From Tridacna crocea (taxonomy: Eukaryota > Mollusca > Bivalvia > Cardiida > Cardiidae), in NCBI GenBank assembly GCA_943736015.1, contig OX031062.1, positions 57,958,962-58,022,961 on the forward strand: a DNA stretch of 64,000 bases, read 5' to 3'. The position numbers were made by a program, and so were the translations under genes. The notes beneath the pieces were generated by a model. The model was given only the letters and a program-made list of their open reading frames with translations. It was not told where the DNA came from and did no database searches. Positions 27,544-39,139 of the stretch are shown in pieces; within the stretch, counting starts at the first letter, position 1; each line of letters starts with the position of its first letter.

Positions 27544-27607
27544 CGGAGAGTGTAAAGCAAGATCAGCTTGCGCATACGTGCAGTCTGATCTTGCTTTACA
27601 CTCTCCG
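27544..27607. repeat. P-4 palindrome, long arms
   Basis: CGGAGAGTGTAAAGCAAGAT pairs with ATCTTGCTTTACACTCTCCG, nearly perfect. Confidence 0.85.
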
Positions 27608-27705
27608 CTATTTTGTCAAAATTTTCGGTCCTAGAAATCAAAAAAACTTACAAGAATCGTTCTGTGATGCATTTGACAAACTGGATTCGGCATGGTAATG
27701 GTTTA

Positions 27706-27935
27706 TCTAACTTTCTACCAAACGGCAGAATTTTAGACTGGTCCAAATTGAAAGCATTTGCAGACGACAAAATAAACGCAACTCAAAAGTTGAAATATGT
27801 TTCCAGCAGGGTAGAAAACATTGTGGGCAAAGGAGAAAATGCTGGTTACCAGCATTTTCTCATTTTTCCACATTGTTTTCAAAAATCTTCTATCTCAGGG
27901 TCATGAAAACCAGGGATTGTTTGGTGAAGGGTTAA
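27706..27935 (-). mobile_element. PB-A element
   Basis: TCTAACTTTCTACCAAACGG to TTGTTTGGTGAAGGGTTAA; core slightly worn. Confidence 0.9.
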
Positions 27936-28288
27936 TTTGAAAAGAAAGCCCATATAAGCTTGAGATAGAATGACCAGTATGCTGTACTGAAGTAAAACTT
28001 TCACTAAGTATATAGATCAGGACCTAGCACATGTGTAGAATACTATTTCAATAACAGACAATAATAAACTGACTTGTCTATGTGATATTGTGATTGTTAT
28101 CGGTGGATTTACATCTGCAGTCGACGGTATACATGTACAGGTAAGCTATTGCAGAAATCTGTGATTATTCTGATAAGTTTAGGACGAGGAAACTTCGTCG
28201 CAATATCAGTGGTTTTAGTTGAACGATAATGCACCCAAATACCAATGTTTTGGGTTTCCCGAAAATTGACCAGAGACTTTCATTTGCT

Positions 28289-28515
28289 TTGACCTTTTAC
28301 CAAACAATCCCTGGTTTTTACGACCCTGAGAAAGAAGCCTTTTAAAAACATTGTGGGAAAAGGAGAAAATGCTGGTCGCCAGCATTTTCTCCTTTTCCCA
28401 CAATGTTTTCTACCCTGCTGGAAACAAATTTCAACTTTTGAGTTACTTGTTTTTTGTCGTCTGCAAATGCTTCCAATTTGGACCAGTCTAAAATTTTGTT
28501 GTTTGGTAACGTTAA
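28289..28515 (+). mobile_element. PB-A element
   Basis: TTGACCTTTTACCAAACAAT to TTGTTTGGTAACGTTAA; centre GGTCGCC. Confidence 0.92.
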
Positions 28516-28521
28516 AAAAAA

Positions 28522-28615
28522 ATTAATCTTTTACCACACTTTCAAGAGCATTTACATTCTTGACGGAGGAGACATTGGAAAACACTGTCAGAAAAGGGGA
28601 AAATGCTGTTAAACA
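28522..28615 (+). mobile_element. PB half element
   Basis: ATTAATCTTTTACCACACTT and GAAAACACTGTCAGAAAAGG; stops at the palindrome centre (ATGCTGTTAA). Confidence 0.7.
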
Positions 28616-28857
28616 TCAAACAGATGCCCAAGATATTTCCTCCGATTCCAAAGACAGAAATTATCTTTTTTGCGACAAGGAATGTCTCGTCCAAGTCCAA
28701 TATGGCTTACAACTCGCGGCAAGGGGCACTCGGACATTTGCATGAAGTGTCGTCTCGGATCAGCCTGTGCAGTCCACACAGGCTGATCCAAGACGGCACT
28801 TTACGACTACATTCGAGTTTGTCTTACAGTAGACATGCACAAAACAGAAAATTTACA

Positions 28858-30085
28858 CAACAAGAGGGCCATGATGGCCTTGAAGTTGCTCACCTCTTTT
28901 GACCATGCATGACCCATTTTCAATCTCTTTTGAGATATTATGACAAACATTCTAACATGACATGCGACTTTGGCTCTATAAACACAGTGCAAGGCAAACG
29001 TGGTGAAATCTGCAACAATCCATGTAGAGTGACGTCATCCTATATAGCGAGTGACGTCATTCAATGAGTGAGTTATTCATTGGAACGTAATCTTCATCCG
29101 CGTTTTTACTCTTAATTTGAACTTGTTTTCCTTTCATTAAGAATTGGCCATGTTAGAATCGAAATAATCTTCTTTCTATCGTGGTATATCGTTCATTCTA
29201 ACATGACACGCGACTTTGGCTCTATAAACACAGTGCAAGGCAAACGTGGTGAAATCTGCAACAATCCATGTAGAGTGACGTCATTCAATGAGTGAGTTAT
29301 TCAATGGAACATAATCTTCATCCGCGTTTTTACTCTTAGTTTGAACTTGTTTTCCTTTCATTAAGAATTGGCCATGTTAGAATCGAAATAATCTTCTTTC
29401 TATCGTGGTATATCGTTCAATAAACCACGTTGTGAGTTATGAGGCGCAATGAATAACCCACTCGGGCTATCGCCCTCGTGGATTATTTATTGTGCCTCAT
29501 AACTCACAACTGTGGTTTATTGAACGATATACCACGATAGAAAGAAGATTATTTCTTAAATAAACCACGTTGTGAGTTATGAGGCGCAATGAATAACCCA
29601 CTCGGGCTATCGCCCTCGTGGATTATTTATTGTGCCTCATAACTCACAACTGTGGTTTATTGAACGATATACCACGATAGAAAGAAGATTATTTCTTAAT
29701 TCTACCTGGATCTTCATACAGTATTTGTCTAAAAAAGGTTTTTCGAAGATTTGACTCAGTGACCCAGCTATTGACCCAAATGAACAACTTGACAAACTGG
29801 TCAGAGAAATCATCAAAACAATTATTCTGACAAAGTTTCATGAGTATTGCACTAAAATGTGGCCTCTAGCAAGTACACAATGTTTTGGAAGATTTGACCT
29901 AGTGACCTAGTTTTTATAATCCAACATAGCTTATTAACGAACTCGTCCGAGATACTAGTATTATCAAGGCAAACATTCTGACCAACTTTCAAGAGTTTTG
30001 GACTGAAAATGTGGCCTCAACAATGTACACAAGGTTTTTCTAAGATTTGACCAAATGATTTGACCAAATGATCTATCTATTTCTA
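28858..30085 (+). mobile_element. Helentron-like element HL-3 with nested foldbacks
   Basis: Begins ACAACAAGAGGGCCATGATG and TTGCTCACCTC. The array units at 29720-30075 (ATTCTGACAAAGTTTCATGA, then TGTGGCCTC, then AAGATTTGACC) match HL-5 at 50560. The usual 3' hairpin is missing. Confidence 0.72.
28938..29698. mobile_element. Foldback element in HL-3, both halves duplicated
   Basis: ACATGAC-GCGACTTTGGCT blocks begin at 28950 and 29196 (about 246 apart). The palindrome around CACTCGGGCTATCGCCCTCG is repeated at 29428 and 29560 (132 apart). Arms ATCTTCTTTCTATCGTGGTA and its inverse flank the centre. Confidence 0.85.
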
Positions 30086-30184
30086 AGTCTGATCCGAGAC
30101 GACACTTTACGGAAAGATCCAAATGCCCCTTTTGTCATGTCGTTCATTAATTAAGGACTGTAAAGGGGTCAGAGATATAACTAA

Positions 30185-30413
30185 TTAACCCATTACCAAA
30201 CGACAAAATTTTAGGTTTGTCAAAATTGAAAGGAATTGCAGACGACTAAAAAAAAAGTCACTGAAATTTTCAAATTTGTTTTGTGAAGGGTAGAAAACAT
30301 TGTGGAAAAGGAGAAAATGCTGGTTACCAGCATTTTCTCCTTTTCCCACAGTGTTTTCTAAAGGCTTCTGTCTCAGGGGCGTCAAAAGTAGGGATTGTGT
30401 GGTAATGGGTTAA
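30185..30413 (-). mobile_element. PB-A element, full length (229 bp)
   Basis: TTAACCCATTACCAAACGAC to GTGTGGTAATGGGTTAA. Confidence 0.95.
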
Positions 30414-30835
30414 GTTCATTTGGTGAACATCAAGTCCATGTCCAATAGGGTGCAATGACCCCAAAAAACCCTTGGTTTTAACCAAGAGGGTCCCCACATG
30501 AATGAAATAGCTGTTCAATGACTGTATAATACGAAGGCATAATCGTGTATACATCATATAATATACGGACGATGCTAAGGATGCCCTAAACCCAATGGCC
30601 TGTCAGAAGCGATCATAAAGAAGTGATTATTTGCGTAGCTCGTAAATCTAGATTAGACCGAAAAAACGTCCAGACCGATCGTAGTCATGTACATGTATTT
30701 TCATTTCTCCATGAATCAAAAACATGAAACAAAATATAAATTATCGTCTCACAATCTACTTTTGTGACACTAAACAAAATTAGTTCAACGGGATGTGAGT
30801 TCACCAAATACCTAGTTCCTATAGCGATCCCATGT
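30414..30835. other. No recognised content
   Basis: Nothing recognised. Confidence 0.4.
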
Positions 30836-31453
30836 ATTTTACGGTTTTTTAAAAAAATCTTTTGACAATACTGAGGTGAAAGGAGAAAATGCTAGTAGGA
30901 AGCACTTCCTCCTTTGCTCACCATTTTTCGATCCTCTACGGAAAAAGTTGATTGTTTGGGCCAAATTTAATCCATTACAATACAATCGCGAGTTTGAACA
31001 AGCCGAAGGAAGAAGCCTTTTGAAATGATGTCCCCTGGTAAAACCACTACCACACAATCCCTACTTTTGACGCCCCTGAGAAAGAAGCCTTTAGAAAACA
31101 TTGTTGGAAAAGGAGAAAATGCTGGTAACCAGCATTTTCTCCTTTTCTCACAATGTTTTCTACCCTTCACAATACATATTTCAAATTTTCAGTCACTTTT
31201 ATTTTGTCGTCTGCAAATGCTTTCGATTTGGATAAACCTAAAATTGTGTCGTCTGGTAATGATTTAAACAAGCCTAAGGAAGAAGCCTATTGAAAACATT
31301 TCTATCCTGCTCGATACAAATTTCATTATTGGAGTCCCATTTAAATTGTCATCGGCAAATGCTTTGAATTTGGAAAAGTCTAATTTTTTGCCGTTTGGTA
31401 TTAGATTGGATTAGAATGTCGTCTGCAAAATGACGTCCGCTGGTAAAGCGTTA
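30836..31453 (+). mobile_element. Cluster of PB remnants around an intact copy
   Basis: Core remnant at 30878-30930; left arm at 30968-31028; right arm lacking a core at 31267-31406 (GCAAATGCTTTGAATTTGG); terminus CTGGTAAAGCGTTAA at 31453. Confidence 0.65.
31047..31266 (+). mobile_element. PB-A element within the cluster
   Basis: CCACTACCACACAATCCCTA to TCTGGTAATGATTTAA; good core. Confidence 0.88.
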
Positions 31454-31556
31454 AGATATTCGATTGTTTCCGGTCACGTGTCCGAGAGGGTACTCAACAA
31501 TCAAGTAGAACATCTTGATCTTTGAATCACTTCAAATTCTGTTCATAGAAATAACT

Positions 31557-32025
31557 GTAAGAGCCATGCCCTGTGAAAAAGGAGGTTTAACCCTTTCCCA
31601 AATGACAAATTGTGGACTCTTCCAAACCGAAAGAGTTTGCAGACGACAATTTTTGATTTTCAGAAAATGGCAGAAAGTTTTCAATAAGGGTAGAAAACAT
31701 TGTGGGAAAAGGAGAAATTGCTCGTTTACGAGCAATTTCTCCTTTTCCCACAGTGTTTTCAAAAGAGTTTTACTGCAGGCACGTAAAAACCAGGGCTTGT
31801 TTGAGAAAGGTTTAAGGCATCACCGTAATCCATGGTATCCAGCAAGCTATCGCATACTCACGGATCAATAAAGGCCATGTTTTGTCAAACAACAGCTTTC
31901 ATCCTTAGGTACATTGGTCCTTGGATATACAGAAAATTGGCCAATAACGGACAGTTTCGGCCAAGGTCAGCCTGCGCTGACTGTATAGGCTGACCTGAAT
32001 CAATACTTTTCGCAGTTGCATTATA
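31557..32025 (+). mobile_element. FB-3-related element interrupted by PB
   Basis: GAGCCATGCCCTGTGAAAAA at the left, PB at 31587-31815, then CCAAGGTCAGCCTGCGCTGA paired with TATAGGCTGACC near 31965. Confidence 0.55.
31587..31815 (-). mobile_element. Chimeric PB element: A termini, B-like core
   Basis: TTAACCCTTTCCCAAATGAC outside, but the core is AATTGCTCGTTTACGAGCAA. 229 bp. Confidence 0.9.
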
Positions 32026-32035
32026 TAGAGTTTAT

Positions 32036-32176
32036 TTCATCAACTTGTGGTTAATATGGGAAAATATTTGTCGAAAAAGGGAAAGGTATGCGAAAATAAC
32101 GAGTGCCGTAAGGCACAAGTTATTTTCGCGGGAGGCATATATTTCCCAATATTAACCACAAGCTGATGAAATAATT
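32036..32176. repeat. Foldback, about 60-bp arms
   Basis: TTTCATCAACTTGTGGTTAA pairs with TTAACCACAAGCTGATGAAA; inner CGAAAATAAC-AGTGCC pairs with its inverse. Confidence 0.85.
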
Positions 32177-32780
32177 TCCTCAGTTTATTTTGTCAACGAA
32201 TGCTACTTTTGAAACTAGTGATCTCAAGTCAATTGACCAGGTTTTCGGCAGGAGGAAAATATTCAATGTGACGGGAAATAATCTTCCCCCCCCCCCTCCA
32301 GCTTAAATGACGTCATTTCTTTACCCATAACATTTCTAAAAATAGACACTTGAAATACAAGCGTTCGAGGAAACAAACAATATTTGTGAAAACGCTACAA
32401 TTTATCCGTGGAAAATTTCAAAATGATAACTATAAGATTAAAAAAAAAAGACGAAGGCCACGTCAGGGTTGTAATAATCCCTCGGACTTTGCACGAAAAC
32501 AGCAAAACTAAGAATATCAGACGGTGGGTCCAAGTTCAAATTGCACGTTTTGAGAACAGCTTCCTCCTAAGGATCGTTTGAGCCCGGCATTGTTTGCGAA
32601 AAGGATTTATACAATTATTATCACAACTCATTCATATGACAACTCTGCATCCGGTGTTAACTGTGACCCAATTTTTGTGAAATGTCACGCATTTTTAATA
32701 AACCCCAAATGTACGTGTAGAAATACATAAAATACTCTGTAGAAGAGATATAGGACTCTTTACCTACTAACACATTACTG
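32177..32780. other. No recognised content
   Basis: A C-run lies at 32288-32296; otherwise nothing recognised. Confidence 0.4.
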
Positions 32781-32970
32781 TATTGAAATGAATTGTAATG
32801 TCACATAGAGATTCATTGGGGTAAGTTAGAGCTCATTTCAATGAAAACTGTAGGAGGAATTGCGCCCACAAGAAACTGCTGGCGGACAGACGGGGGGAAG
32901 GACGGATGGACAGACGAACGACTGGAACCATTACATCATACGACACTTCGGGTGTATAAAATGGGCATAT
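32781..32970 (+). mobile_element. 3' end of an HL-4-type element
   Basis: AACTGTAGGAGGAATTGCGC, CGGACAGACGG and CGACACTTCGGGTGTATAAA correspond to the last 120 bp of 46691-47971. Confidence 0.75.
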
Positions 32971-33058
32971 CTGTGTCAAAAACGTTCTATGGTTACCTGC
33001 AACCATATTTGGGGTCGCCTTTTAATAATTAATAATTTGAAGTAAATAATTTATGTTC

Positions 33059-33290
33059 ATTGACCCTTTACCAAACAATCCCTGGTTTTTAACCACCCAC
33101 AGGAAATAACCGTCTGAAAACATTGTTGGAAAAGGAGAAAATGCTGATAACCAACATTTTCTCCTTTTCACGCAATGCTTTCTACTCTTCTAAAGTCAGG
33201 TTTCAATATTGGAGTCACATTTATTCTGTGGTCAGCAAATGCTTTCAATTTGGACAAGTCTTCTATTTTGTCGTTTGGTAAAGAAATAAT
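33059..33290 (+). mobile_element. PB-A element
   Basis: TTGACCCTTTACCAAACAAT to TTTGGTAAAGAAATAA; core with scattered changes. Confidence 0.88.
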
Positions 33291-33776
33291 AGAGATAGAA
33301 TACCGAAATTTTTGCACGACCACGCAGATGACAACGCCTGGGCTATCACAAAACCTCGACGTTTTCTCTAAAAACAGCTGAGCTAACAATCAAAATAGTG
33401 AAAAATCAAAGGACTGAAGGGACAGAGCATCCAACGATTAAATCACAACACTTACCAAAATGCCAATAGCATACTGACTGTAAATGAAAGCAGTGCAATA
33501 CTAAAGATTCTGACATGGCACTGTTTTCTCAACAATTCGAAAGAGCACGCATAGTCACATTCTGAATTCGGAAAAATACACATTATTGATTTTAATTGGC
33601 TAACGCAAATGGTCCTAAGCCTATCAGAAATCGATCTCTTTTTTTGAAAATATTGAAAGTATTCAATCGTGCAATAAGTATCTAGTATAGACTAATGTTG
33701 ATATGAAAAATATTAGAAATTATTGATAAAAATTATGTAGGGTGTGGATGACACTTTTACGACTGACCGCTTTCAA
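33291..33776. other. No recognised content
   Basis: Nothing recognised. Confidence 0.4.
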
Positions 33777-34001
33777 TATTTATTTACCAAACGATAAAAT
33801 TTACGCTGTATTAAATTGACAGCATTTACATACAATCAATTTTGTAATTACAGATAATCTGTATATTTGATAGGATAGAAAAATTGTTGGAAAAGAAGAA
33901 AATGCTGGTTACCAGAATTTTCTTCTTTTCCTACATTTTTTTTTTTTAAACCATTCTATTTCAGGATGGCAAACATTCGGAATTGTGTGATAAAGGATTA
34001 A
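33777..34001 (-). mobile_element. PB-A element, diverged
   Basis: TTTACCAAACGATAAAATTT to GTGTGATAAAGGATTAA; second core arm T-rich. Confidence 0.83.
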
Positions 34002-34748
34002 ATTAATATACAGCTTCATAGTTTGCAATACTATACCCTGGTACATCCAAGGATTTCATGCCTGATTACGCGAAACATTTCGAAATGGTACATGGGTTTC
34101 TCATTCCGTCAACGGGAAATATAAAATTTCAACCCGATTATCGTAACTTATGCACTATTTTTTTCTTTATTGCTATGTGCATAAAATGACTTCATTTCTA
34201 GTAATCCATCCATAATTATGTTTCATTGCTAGTCTAAAAGTGACAGTCATGAAAACATAGAGTGGTAAAACATAAATCCACTCGTCCACCTGGGACCAGC
34301 ATCCCCCGACGAAGCGAGTATGAGGACCAAGGTATCACTTTGTATTTCAACGATATCGTTTCTCTTTTTCCGTCAAAACATGCCATAAAATACTGGCAAA
34401 TGACTCTGACTTATGTCATCCTCGTACAATATTTGTCTATGACATCACAACAATTAATTCATACAGGGATTAATAATCAGACATTGAGTCTAGAATGTCT
34501 ATTAATATGCTATTAATCCTAGGCGGAAAAATTGTAGATTCGTCTGTAGGGAAGACACTCGCATACACCATTTACAATACGACCGTAATGATAGTTTTCG
34601 TATTTAAAAGGGTAGAACATTGTGGAAAAAGCAATTACCATTCTGTGACATAACGAATTGTAGCAGAATGTCCTCATAAAACATAATACCTCATAGACTC
34701 TCGATGTAAAGTGTAATTACAACAACGAAAAGGATGCAATATTGTCGT
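34002..34748. other. No recognised gene
   Basis: An 84-codon frame at 34262-34516 has no recognised motif. A short PB trace lies at 34608-34630. Confidence 0.4.
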
Positions 34749-34968
34749 TTAACCCATTACCACACAATCCCTACTTTCGACGACCCTGAGATTGAAGCCT
34801 TTAGAAAACATTGTGGGAAAAAGAGAAAATGCTGGTTACCAGCATTTTCTCCATTTCTCACAATGTTTTCTACTCTTCACAAAACAAGTTTCAAATTTTC
34901 AGTCACTTTTATTTTGTCGCCTGCAAATGCTTCAATTTGGACAAGCCTAAAAAATTGCCGTATGGGTT
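34749..34968 (+). mobile_element. PB-A element
   Basis: TTAACCCATTACCACACAAT; intact core; right terminus worn (GCCGTATGGGTTAG). Confidence 0.9.
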
Positions 34969-35012
34969 AGCCTGTAGGCCTGTAGGCTGGTAGCGCGACT
35001 CAAGGAATTCTG

Positions 35013-35079
35013 GCGGACAGAACAGATCAGGATCAGACTAAACAGAACGTGCAGTCTAACTTTAGATCCACACCGTCCG
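35013..35079. repeat. P-4 palindrome copy
   Basis: CGGACAGAACAGATCAGGAT and TTTAGATCCACACCGTCCG with centre CAGAACGTGCAG. Confidence 0.75.
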
Positions 35080-35639
35080 ATAACGAGATATTCATCCTAC
35101 AAAAATAACTTTGAAATAGTATCATTCGGATTTTTACAACCGGCTTGAAAGTTTTTCTTTAACTTATATAGCAGTTTTACAGTAAATGAAGGTAATGAGC
35201 ACACAGGTTAATTTATGTACCTCTGCATTATTTCGGAAGCTCTTTCCTGACAAACCACAATACATGTGAAAACTTATGGAATACCATGATATTCTCCGTC
35301 ATTACTAAACAAATCCCGTTTTTTTACCTTAACATGTATCTGCTATAGTCAGATTTTAAAATCAAGGAGCAGACGCTCGCTATACGCCATTGTTTTCTAG
35401 GTTAGATTGCCTAAAAAGCATTTAAAAATTCTACCTTACATCTACAAAGGAAAAAAACCCAACCCTGTTATAACTCAAAAGTGTTTTTAATAGCACAGCT
35501 ATGTAAAGATAGGTGAATTACAAACGTGTATATTGTACATGATTGAAAATCACATTACAACCGGAAACGACAATCAGCGATTGCTTTGAAGGCCACTCGT
35601 CACATTTCGGCCGATTGCGTATCTACATCTAATCCGCAT
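35080..35639. other. No recognised content
   Basis: Nothing recognised. Confidence 0.4.
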
Positions 35640-36326
35640 TATCTCCCGTTAGATGGCATTCTACATTCTTCATCTATCTAATTTGGGCATCTTGGGTACA
35701 GAATTTTCTACGCGACAACCGTTACTTTGAATTTCAAACTAAAAAAAAAAACGTTTACCCAAAAAACGCTACCAGGTGCGTTTCATTCAACTAAGATCAT
35801 CAGTTTAGAGAAATCTGGAGCTAAAACAGGCCTGATTTTTCCTTAAACGTATTGGAAAAAGCCATTATCTTCATTGCTACTTCATAGCCGTTGTCTGCGC
35901 ATGTCATATTCTTCGAAGATTCGACTGTGTTATATGACGCATCACTACTAGCCCCGAAAGCGGGCTGATCGTAATAATTACGCTCTATAAAGTAGCAATG
36001 TTGAAAATAGCTTTTAAGTATCAATACGTTTGAGGAGAAATGAGACCTGCTTTAGCAACAGATTTCTCTAAATTGGTGATCATAGTTGAGTGAATTGCAC
36101 GAGGTAGCGTTTTATTGGGTAAACCTTTTTTTTTTTTAAATTCAAAGTAACGGTTGTCGCGTAGGAAAGTGGTTCGGTTCTGTACCCAGGATGCCCATAT
36201 CAGATAGATGAGTATTTATAGAATGCCATCTAGCGCGCAATCCTACACTCTCCCCGATATCGGGGAGGGTGATGCGTCATATAAAACAGGTCGAATCTTC
36301 AAAGAATATGACATGCGCAGACAACG
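35640..36326. mobile_element. E-7 elements in an inverted arrangement
   Basis: Minus-oriented partial copy 35640-35887, then a plus copy from 35889 (CGTTGTCTGCGCATGTCATA). At 36261-36326 the first 54 bases reappear inverted, ending TATGACATGCGCAGACAACG. Confidence 0.85.
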
Positions 36327-36640
36327 ATCTAATCCGTATCAAGGAAGTTTCCATTTTGAAAAACTGCCCGTCACATGATCTTAAACAGGGTAGGGCTCTG
36401 TAAATCGATCAGCAACGGCTACAACAGCCACAGCAATAAGCAACATACCGCGAAAAAATGTCAAGTTAATTGATGGTCCTTTTCAGAAAACAAATGTTCA
36501 ACTTTATTGTCATTGGAAATGTGTTTAGAAATAGCCCACCGGTAAAGTGACAATAGTGTTTGCTTTCCAAGTGTAGTATTACACTTTTTAAGAACGGTAA
36601 AGCGGTGAAGTTCCGGCGAAGAAACGTACCATGTAGGTGC

Positions 36641-36725
36641 ATATCGTCGGTTTACTTCCAAAACCTCGTAACTAGAGCTTGAAACAAGCTGTAGTTACGA
36701 GGTTTTGGAAGTAAACCGACAATAT
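36641..36725. repeat. P-6 palindrome copy, near perfect
   Basis: GTCGGTTTACTTCCAAAACC pairs with GGTTTTGGAAGTAAACCGAC. Confidence 0.9.
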
Positions 36726-37094
36726 CCAGCTACGTGATACTTGATCGACGGATCACCAAAGGTTTACCGAATTCTTTGAAGGCCTTCAAAACATGAAATG
36801 CATTTTCTATCCTTCGTAATCTGAGTAATCTTGCAGCCACCAAGAGCAACTTTTGGCATGGAGTTACAAGAATGATAATAGTATCATACCATGAGGATTA
36901 AATGGTTTAAAAACTAACGGAATACTCCCTGAAAGCGAGTGTAGATATATCTGACAATAGCATTGTTCGTTCGGTTCAATTACTCGTCCCTGTGTAATAT
37001 CATAATGATGTAATACTAAATGTTTTTTTCTTTTATACGTACTCATAAAAAGTAATACCGGTATTTATTCCTCTTGCACGGCTGGGCGTTGTTT
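36726..37094. other. No recognised content
   Basis: Nothing recognised. Confidence 0.4.
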
Positions 37095-37240
37095 CGACGA
37101 TGTTTATGTGGGCGGAAAGCAGTCAAAGGCTTTGAGAGAATTTTGAGCAGAGTATTGGTTGAAAAAAGAACCTCCAGGAAAACTCGGACAGGTGCATAAG
37201 TCACCAAGATAAGAATTAAACATTGCAAGAGTTGTTGTTT
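37095..37240 (+). repeat. Dispersed repeat fragment related to 7345-7480
   Basis: ACGATGTTTATGTGGGCGGA, GAAAGCAGTCAAAGGC, AACCTCCAGGAAA. Confidence 0.55.
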
Positions 37241-37296
37241 AGAAACAAAACCAGACAGCAAGTATGAGGTACGAAGTATGCCTGTATGCAAAGGAT

Positions 37297-37524
37297 TAAC
37301 CCTTTCCCAAACGACAAATTTTTGGACTAGACCAAATTGAAAGCATTTGCAGACGACAACTCAACTCTTGCCGAAAAGATAATTTATGTCTATGATAGGC
37401 TAGAAAACATCGTGGGAAAAGGAGAAAATGCTGGTTACCAGCATTTTCTCCTTTTCCCACAATGTTTTCAAAAGGCTACTATTCCAGACCCGTAAAAACC
37501 AGGGATTATTTGGGAAAGGATTAA
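37297..37524 (-). mobile_element. PB-A element, nearly full length
   Basis: TTAACCCTTTCCCAAACGAC to TTTGGGAAAGGATTAA; perfect core. Confidence 0.94.
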
Positions 37525-37751
37525 TGGGCTCGTTTATACCCATGGATTATTATCACTCCCTTGTAGTAAATACCGAACGGATATTAGTAAAAACCATGCA
37601 AAAAGCTTGACGAGAATTTTATGGGACAATTACAGTTCAGGCTCAAAGTAACGCACTATTTTATGGCGCAGTTTTTTCCTCTCTACCAGACGCCAACGTA
37701 AGTCATTAACGCGTGAAATGAGCTTGCAGCACCAGACCACTAAATATAGAT

Positions 37752-37895
37752 CTCTTTTAGCCAGACGATTTAATTTTAGACATATCCAAATAGAAAACAA
37801 TGTCAGACGACGAATTCAATGTGGCTTAAATCGTCGTAAACATTGTGGGACCAAAAGAAATTGCTCCGTCGCATTAATTTCTTTCTACGTTCTGA
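37752..37895 (-). mobile_element. PB remnant
   Basis: GCCAGACGATTTAATTTTAG and TCGTAAACATTGTGGGACCA; the core is a ragged ATTGCTCCGTCGCATTAAT. Confidence 0.6.
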
Positions 37896-37991
37896 AAATC
37901 ATGATTAAAAAAAAAACAACTTGGGATTCTTTCATAAAGAAATAACAGACCAGCCCGATTATACTTTACAAGAAGGGTAAGTGAACGTAGA

Positions 37992-38455
37992 TTTATTTCA
38001 TGCTTTCCGGTGGGATATCGAGAAATAGCAGTGAAAATATTTTTCGATCTTACACTGGTACCACCAGTGAAAATACCAATTTTCACGTTCTTTTTGCCTA
38101 AGTAAATTGCGCGTGCCTAACAACCAGATGGGAAATATGACGTCATATACCTTACATTTCTCGCGCTTGACGTAACGTTGCTATGCGGGAGGGGTACGCC
38201 ACGGGAAATGAGGGAAAAGAATTGCACTGAATTTTGATAAAGCTCCTCCCAGAAAGGGTTAAAAGCATAAAATAAATAGAATATTTGTTGTTTTTTTTTC
38301 GTGAAAGATCGAAATTTATTTCATTTCGTGAACACCATCGGTAATATTTTTACGAGTGGCTGCGCCACTCGTGAAAATATTACCGATGGTGTCCACTCGA
38401 TGAAATAAATTTCGATCTTACACCGAAAAAAACAAACATCCTCTATATCTATATC
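37992..38455 (+). mobile_element. E-9 element (464 bp)
   Basis: Begins TTTATTTCATGCTTTCCGGT, ends AACAAACATCCTCTA. It includes the palindrome ACACCATCGGTAATATTTTT with its inverse around GAGTGGCTGCGCCACTC. Same unit, inverted, at 54772-55221. Confidence 0.88.
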
Positions 38456-39139
38456 CGAGACGTCCTGGTCCGTATAACCAAAATTTCTTTGCAATATTCT
38501 TAGTCTTATTCTCTAGGAATTTTTTCTACCTTGGATGTAGTCCATTTTCTGATTGGCTAAAAGAAGTTGTTTGGAACTGCGTCACTTTCTAAATATGGAA
38601 TACGACTGTAAATTAAGAATAGTTGGTAAACAGAACCCTTAGGTCCATATTCACCTAGCATTCAAACGTTCTTGGACTTATCATCTATACTTTTTTTGAA
38701 ATTGAAAATAGCGAAAAATTCTGATTTGCTAAACAAAAGTTGAATCACTTTTTAAATGTCGATGAAGACTAAAATACATACAATTGTTGCAACAGTCCCT
38801 GGTCTCAATCAATCAGATGGTTGGGATTGAAATATAGAACGACCACAAGACACGACCGCAAAGTAATCTAAACTTATTTTTGTTGAATGGACTACGACGA
38901 TTGACATTTGTTTTTTAGATAAGGAAGTAAGGGAAAAAAGGTCTTTAAGTTTCCTTAATATGTGAAGACAATCTGCCACTTGTAATAGGTTATCAATACA
39001 TCAACAAGTGTCAATTCAACCGATCCAAGAAAACCGATTTTGTACATAGCTGAGTCACGTAGACAATTAATGTAATGAAAATGGAAGAAATAAATTGTTT
39101 TTTAGAAATCTTTCATGATTTTCGAGCTCCCTTAACTCC
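38456..39139. other. Weak FB-5-like words only
   Basis: CCATATTCACCTAGCATTCA near 38646 and short TTCTGATT-GCTAAA words near 38555 and 38718 suggest worn FB-5 pieces. Confidence 0.4.

Larger units (their letters stand above)
28703..30140 (+). mobile_element. FB-2 element split by a Helentron-like element
   Basis: Left half 28703-28857 (GGCTTACAACTCGCGGCAAG, then GATCAGCCTGTGCAGTCC). The right half reappears at 30091-30140 (GATCCGAGACGACACTTTAC, then AAATGCCCCTTTTGTC). Confidence 0.8.
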
